A stretch of 64,000 nt of DNA from SVFI01 sp045535935 (GTDB lineage Bacteria; Bacillota; Clostridia; Lachnospirales; Lachnospiraceae), in the NCBI GenBank assembly GCA_045535935.1, contig JAZSMO010000030.1, positions 46,880 through 110,879 of the forward strand. The letters are read 5' to 3'. Each line of letters starts with the position of its first letter. The first letter of the stretch is position 1. The notes below the pieces were generated by a model. That model worked only from the letters and a program-made list of their open reading frames with translations, was not told the origin of the DNA and did no database searches. Shown in pieces: positions 61,536 to 64,000 of this stretch. The translations under genes were made by a program, and so were the position numbers.

Positions 61536-64000
61536 GTGAAGGCATTTACAGAGCATTTAAAAGAATTATCTTTTTATGATGATGCAAAAAAACAATTGAA
61601 CAAAGGGAAAACAGTTGCAATTTCCGGTTGCGTGTCGGCGCAAAAAAGCCAGATGATCTACGGACAGGGAGAAGAGTATCCGTATAAGATTGTCATAGCG
61701 CCGGACGATGTGAAAGCCAAAGAGCTTTATGAGGATTACCTGTTCTTTGACAAAAATACCGTACTGTTTCCGTCCAAGGATTACATTTTCTTTCAGGCGG
61801 ATATCCGCGGAAGGGAAATGACAAGAGAGCGAATGATTTGTTTCCGAAATATATTATCCGGCCAGCCGTTGACGATTGTCACGACGCCGGATACTTTTAT
61901 GGCACCGGTTCTTCCGATTGAGACGCTGCGGGAGAACTGCATCTCTATCAGCATGGGAAGTGTTGTGGAGGAGAGCGCCATGGCACAGAAGCTTGTGCGC
62001 ATGGGATATGAGAAAACGTACCAGGTGGAGACGCCGGGGCAGTTTTCCGTGCGGGGCGGAATCATCGATGTGTTTGATTTGACAGAGGAGAATCCGTACC
62101 GTATTGAACTGTGGGGCGATGAAGTAGAGTCCCTTCGCCGTTTTGATGTCCTGAGTCAGAGATCCATCGAGGGACTTCGTGAGCTTACCATCTATCCGGC
62201 GACGGATATGATTCTTACAAGTGCCCAGCGCAAAAACGGACTTGCGGCGATCCGGAAAGAAGCGGAAAGCATGGCACAGACGCTTCGGGAGCAGAAAAAA
62301 CTAGAGGAAGCCCACCGGATAAAAACTATGGCAGCGCAGCTTGCGGAGCAGATGGAAGAATTCGGTGTTATGGCGAACCTCGACAGCTATATGCGCTATT
62401 TTTGTGAGGAGACGACCGGATTTTTTGATCTTTTTGAGAGGGAGCAGCTTCTTCTTGTCATAGATGAACCGCTGCGGGTTTATGAGCATTTGGAGGCAGT
62501 AGGCCTGGAGTATAAAGAAAGTATGCTCCAGCGTATGGAAAAAGGATATGCACTCGGCGGGCAGGCGGCGCTTTTGTACACGCCGGAGCAGGTGATTGCG
62601 GCGATAAACAACCAAAGACTCCTTGTTCTTTCCGTGCTGGATACGAAGCTGAAAATGCTGGAAGTGGATGAAAGCTATCACGTGGATGCGAGAAACATTA
62701 ACTCGTTCCAGAACAGCTTTGAGCTGCTACTCAAGGATTTGAAACGATACCATAAAAACGGGTACCGTGTGATTTTGCTTTCGCCGTCGAGGACGAGGGC
62801 AAAGCGTCTGGCGGAAGATATTTACGCAGGGGATCTGAACTGTTTCTACAGTGAAGATACGGACAGGGAACTTGCAGAAGGGGAGATTATGGTCATGGCC
62901 GGCCGCCTCTCCAAGGGATTTGAATATACTTCGCTGCGTATGGTTGTCATTACAGAGAGTGATATCTTTGGAAAAAGAGCGGCGCGAAAGGCGAAGCGCA
63001 AGCGTTATGAAGGACAAAAAATAAATGACTTTACGGAGCTCAAGGTTGGTGATTTTGTCGTACATGAAAGTCACGGCCTGGGCATTTACCGGGGCATTGA
63101 AAAAGTATGTGTCGATAAAGTCATGAAAGATTATATGAAGATTGAGTACCGCGACGGCGGTAATCTCTATGTGCTTGCAACAGGCTTTGATGCGGTTATG
63201 AAATATGCATCCTCCGAGAGCCGGGCACCGAAGCTCAATAAGCTCGGAACCCAGGAATGGACAAAGACAAAAACAAAGGTAAAAGGAGCGGTGACGGAGA
63301 TCGCGAAGGATCTTGTGCAGCTCTATGCCACCAGACAGCAAAGAGAAGGCTTTGTCTACGGACCGGACACGGTATGGCAGAGAGAGTTTGAGGAACTGTT
63401 TCCGTATGAAGAGACACAGGATCAGCTTCTTGCCATCGAGGCGACCAAGCGAGATATGGAAAGCCGCCGTATCATGGACCGGTTGATTTGCGGTGATGTG
63501 GGATTCGGAAAAACGGAAGTTGCGATCCGTGCAGCATTTAAGGCAGTGCAGGAGGGCAAGCAGGTTGTCTTTTTGGTACCGACGACCATTTTGGCAAAGC
63601 AGCATTACGATAATTTTGTCCAGAGAATGAAGGATTTTCCTGTGACAGTGGAAATGATGTCCCGGTTCCGCACTCCGGCCCAGTTAAAAAAGATAACGGA
63701 GGGGCTGAAAAAAGGACTGGTAGATATCGTGATCGGTACCCACCGCGTGCTGTCGAAGGATGTACAGTTTAAAGATCTGGGACTGCTCATCGTGGATGAG
63801 GAACAGCGTTTCGGTGTAGCCCATAAAGAAAAGATCAAACAGATGCGACAGGACGTGGACGTATTGACACTGACTGCAACGCCGATTCCGAGAACCTTGC
63901 ATATGAGTCTTGTGGGAATAAGGGACATGAGTGTACTTGAGGAGGCACCAAATGACAGAATGCCAATCCAGACCTTTGTCATGGAATACAATGAGGAGAT
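61536..64000 (+). CDS. mfd: Transcription-repair coupling factor Mfd (3' end outside window)
   Basis: About 821 codons are present, roughly the first 70 percent of the protein. The UvrB-like N-terminal module (about 1-330), the RNA-polymerase interaction domain (KVGDFVVHESHGLGIYRGI near residue 505) and the first translocase domain (Walker A GDVGFGKTEVA near 652, DEEQRFGV near 755) are readable. Mfd removes stalled RNA polymerase and recruits UvrA. GTG start 9 bp after pth, with GAGAGGCG upstream. No frameshift was seen. Confidence 0.95.
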   Translation, partial: MKAFTEHLKELSFYDDAKKQLNKGKTVAISGCVSAQKSQMIYGQGEEYPYKIVIAPDDVKAKELYEDYLFFDKNTVLFPSKDYIFFQADIRGREMTRERMICFRNILSGQPLTIVTTPDTFMAPVLPIETLRENCISISMGSVVEESAMAQKLVRMGYEKTYQVETPGQFSVRGGIIDVFDLTEENPYRIELWGDEVESLRRFDVLSQRSIEGLRELTIYPATDMILTSAQRKNGLAAIRKEAESMAQTLREQKKLEEAHRIKTMAAQLAEQMEEFGVMANLDSYMRYFCEETTGFFDLFEREQLLLVIDEPLRVYEHLEAVGLEYKESMLQRMEKGYALGGQAALLYTPEQVIAAINNQRLLVLSVLDTKLKMLEVDESYHVDARNINSFQNSFELLLKDLKRYHKNGYRVILLSPSRTRAKRLAEDIYAGDLNCFYSEDTDRELAEGEIMVMAGRLSKGFEYTSLRMVVITESDIFGKRAARKAKRKRYEGQKINDFTELKVGDFVVHESHGLGIYRGIEKVCVDKVMKDYMKIEYRDGGNLYVLATGFDAVMKYASSESRAPKLNKLGTQEWTKTKTKVKGAVTEIAKDLVQLYATRQQREGFVYGPDTVWQREFEELFPYEETQDQLLAIEATKRDMESRRIMDRLICGDVGFGKTEVAIRAAFKAVQEGKQVVFLVPTTILAKQHYDNFVQRMKDFPVTVEMMSRFRTPAQLKKITEGLKKGLVDIVIGTHRVLSKDVQFKDLGLLIVDEEQRFGVAHKEKIKQMRQDVDVLTLTATPIPRTLHMSLVGIRDMSVLEEAPNDRMPIQTFVMEYNEE

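Noticed and set aside
62727..63605. 292-codon minus-strand ORF opposite mfd
   Set aside because: Lies across conserved Mfd domains; no start signal.
1..64000. rRNA, tRNA, insertion sequences, replication origin
   Set aside because: No cloverleaf, rRNA segment, transposase or DnaA-box cluster was recognised on reading both strands by eye.

Overview
The window reads as a chromosomal segment of a motile, Gram-positive anaerobe of the Clostridia, most likely family Lachnospiraceae (Roseburia/Agathobacter-like). The evidence is moderate-to-low G+C, AGGAGG-type ribosome sites, clostridial Tad/Flp1 pilus genes, a BofA-family sporulation protein, an SpoVB/MurJ-like flippase, flagellin with a FliS-like chaperone, and several Lachnospiraceae-type uncharacterised families. 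Genus is an inference. I see no rRNA, tRNA, CRISPR array, insertion sequence or prophage.

Layout. 1-10.9 kb: an acidic protein ending in a degenerate AAA+ domain, glycogen branching enzyme, then a flagellar block (a large DUF6240-like/FliK-like protein, a divergent flagellin, a FliS-like chaperone), followed by BofA and a membrane-anchored SGNH protein. 11.0-20.1 kb: a compact tad-type type IVb pilus operon behind one strong sigma-A promoter. It holds two prepilin peptidases, TadZ, TadA, TadB, TadC, a 55-aa Flp1 pilin, a DUF5702-like protein, two TadE-like pseudopilins and a DUF6382-like membrane protein. 20.1-23.0 kb: rhomboid protease, flavodoxin-SCP2 fusion, HIT protein and an MntR-like regulator with an eroded metal site. 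23.1-27.5 kb (minus strand): a DUF4173-like membrane protein, a type III toxin-antitoxin locus (ToxN with an apparently single-repeat ToxI RNA), and an ECF sigma factor with two membrane proteins.

27.6-42.2 kb is mostly housekeeping: GNAT, HAD, a MurJ-like flippase, Xaa-Pro aminopeptidase coupled to glycerol kinase, a secreted SASA esterase, a DUF1905/cysteine-peptidase-like fusion, a Cof phosphatase, an HD-GYP protein, MurG, a TSCPD protein, glucose-6-phosphate isomerase and a MATE transporter. 42.2-43.6 kb is a two-gene toxin-antitoxin-like module: an HTH + DUF3990 (ADP-ribosyltransferase-like) protein, translationally coupled to a 161-aa partner, behind a promoter buried in a 34-bp nested palindrome. 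43.6-51.0 kb has a D-2-hydroxyacid dehydrogenase, an orphan LytTR regulator, a chemoreceptor with a long acidic N-terminal tail, a zinc-ribbon/SPFH gene pair and a second HD-GYP protein with its HD motif changed to YD. 51.2-64 kb: fructokinase-D-lyxose isomerase, a DUF4080 radical SAM protein, a DnaQ-type exonuclease, a 35-aa membrane peptide, a VanW/G5 wall protein, a HypE/PurM-like protein, Lrp regulator-aminotransferase, TrmL, Pth, and Mfd running off the window end.

Three themes link the genes: surface appendages and their control (flagellin, Tad pilus, chemoreceptor, HD-GYP proteins), envelope biogenesis (MurG, MurJ-like, VanW, glycogen/sugar enzymes) and two probable toxin-antitoxin or defence modules. 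The HTH-DUF3990 pair with its operator and the minimal ToxIN locus are the best candidates for unusual biology.
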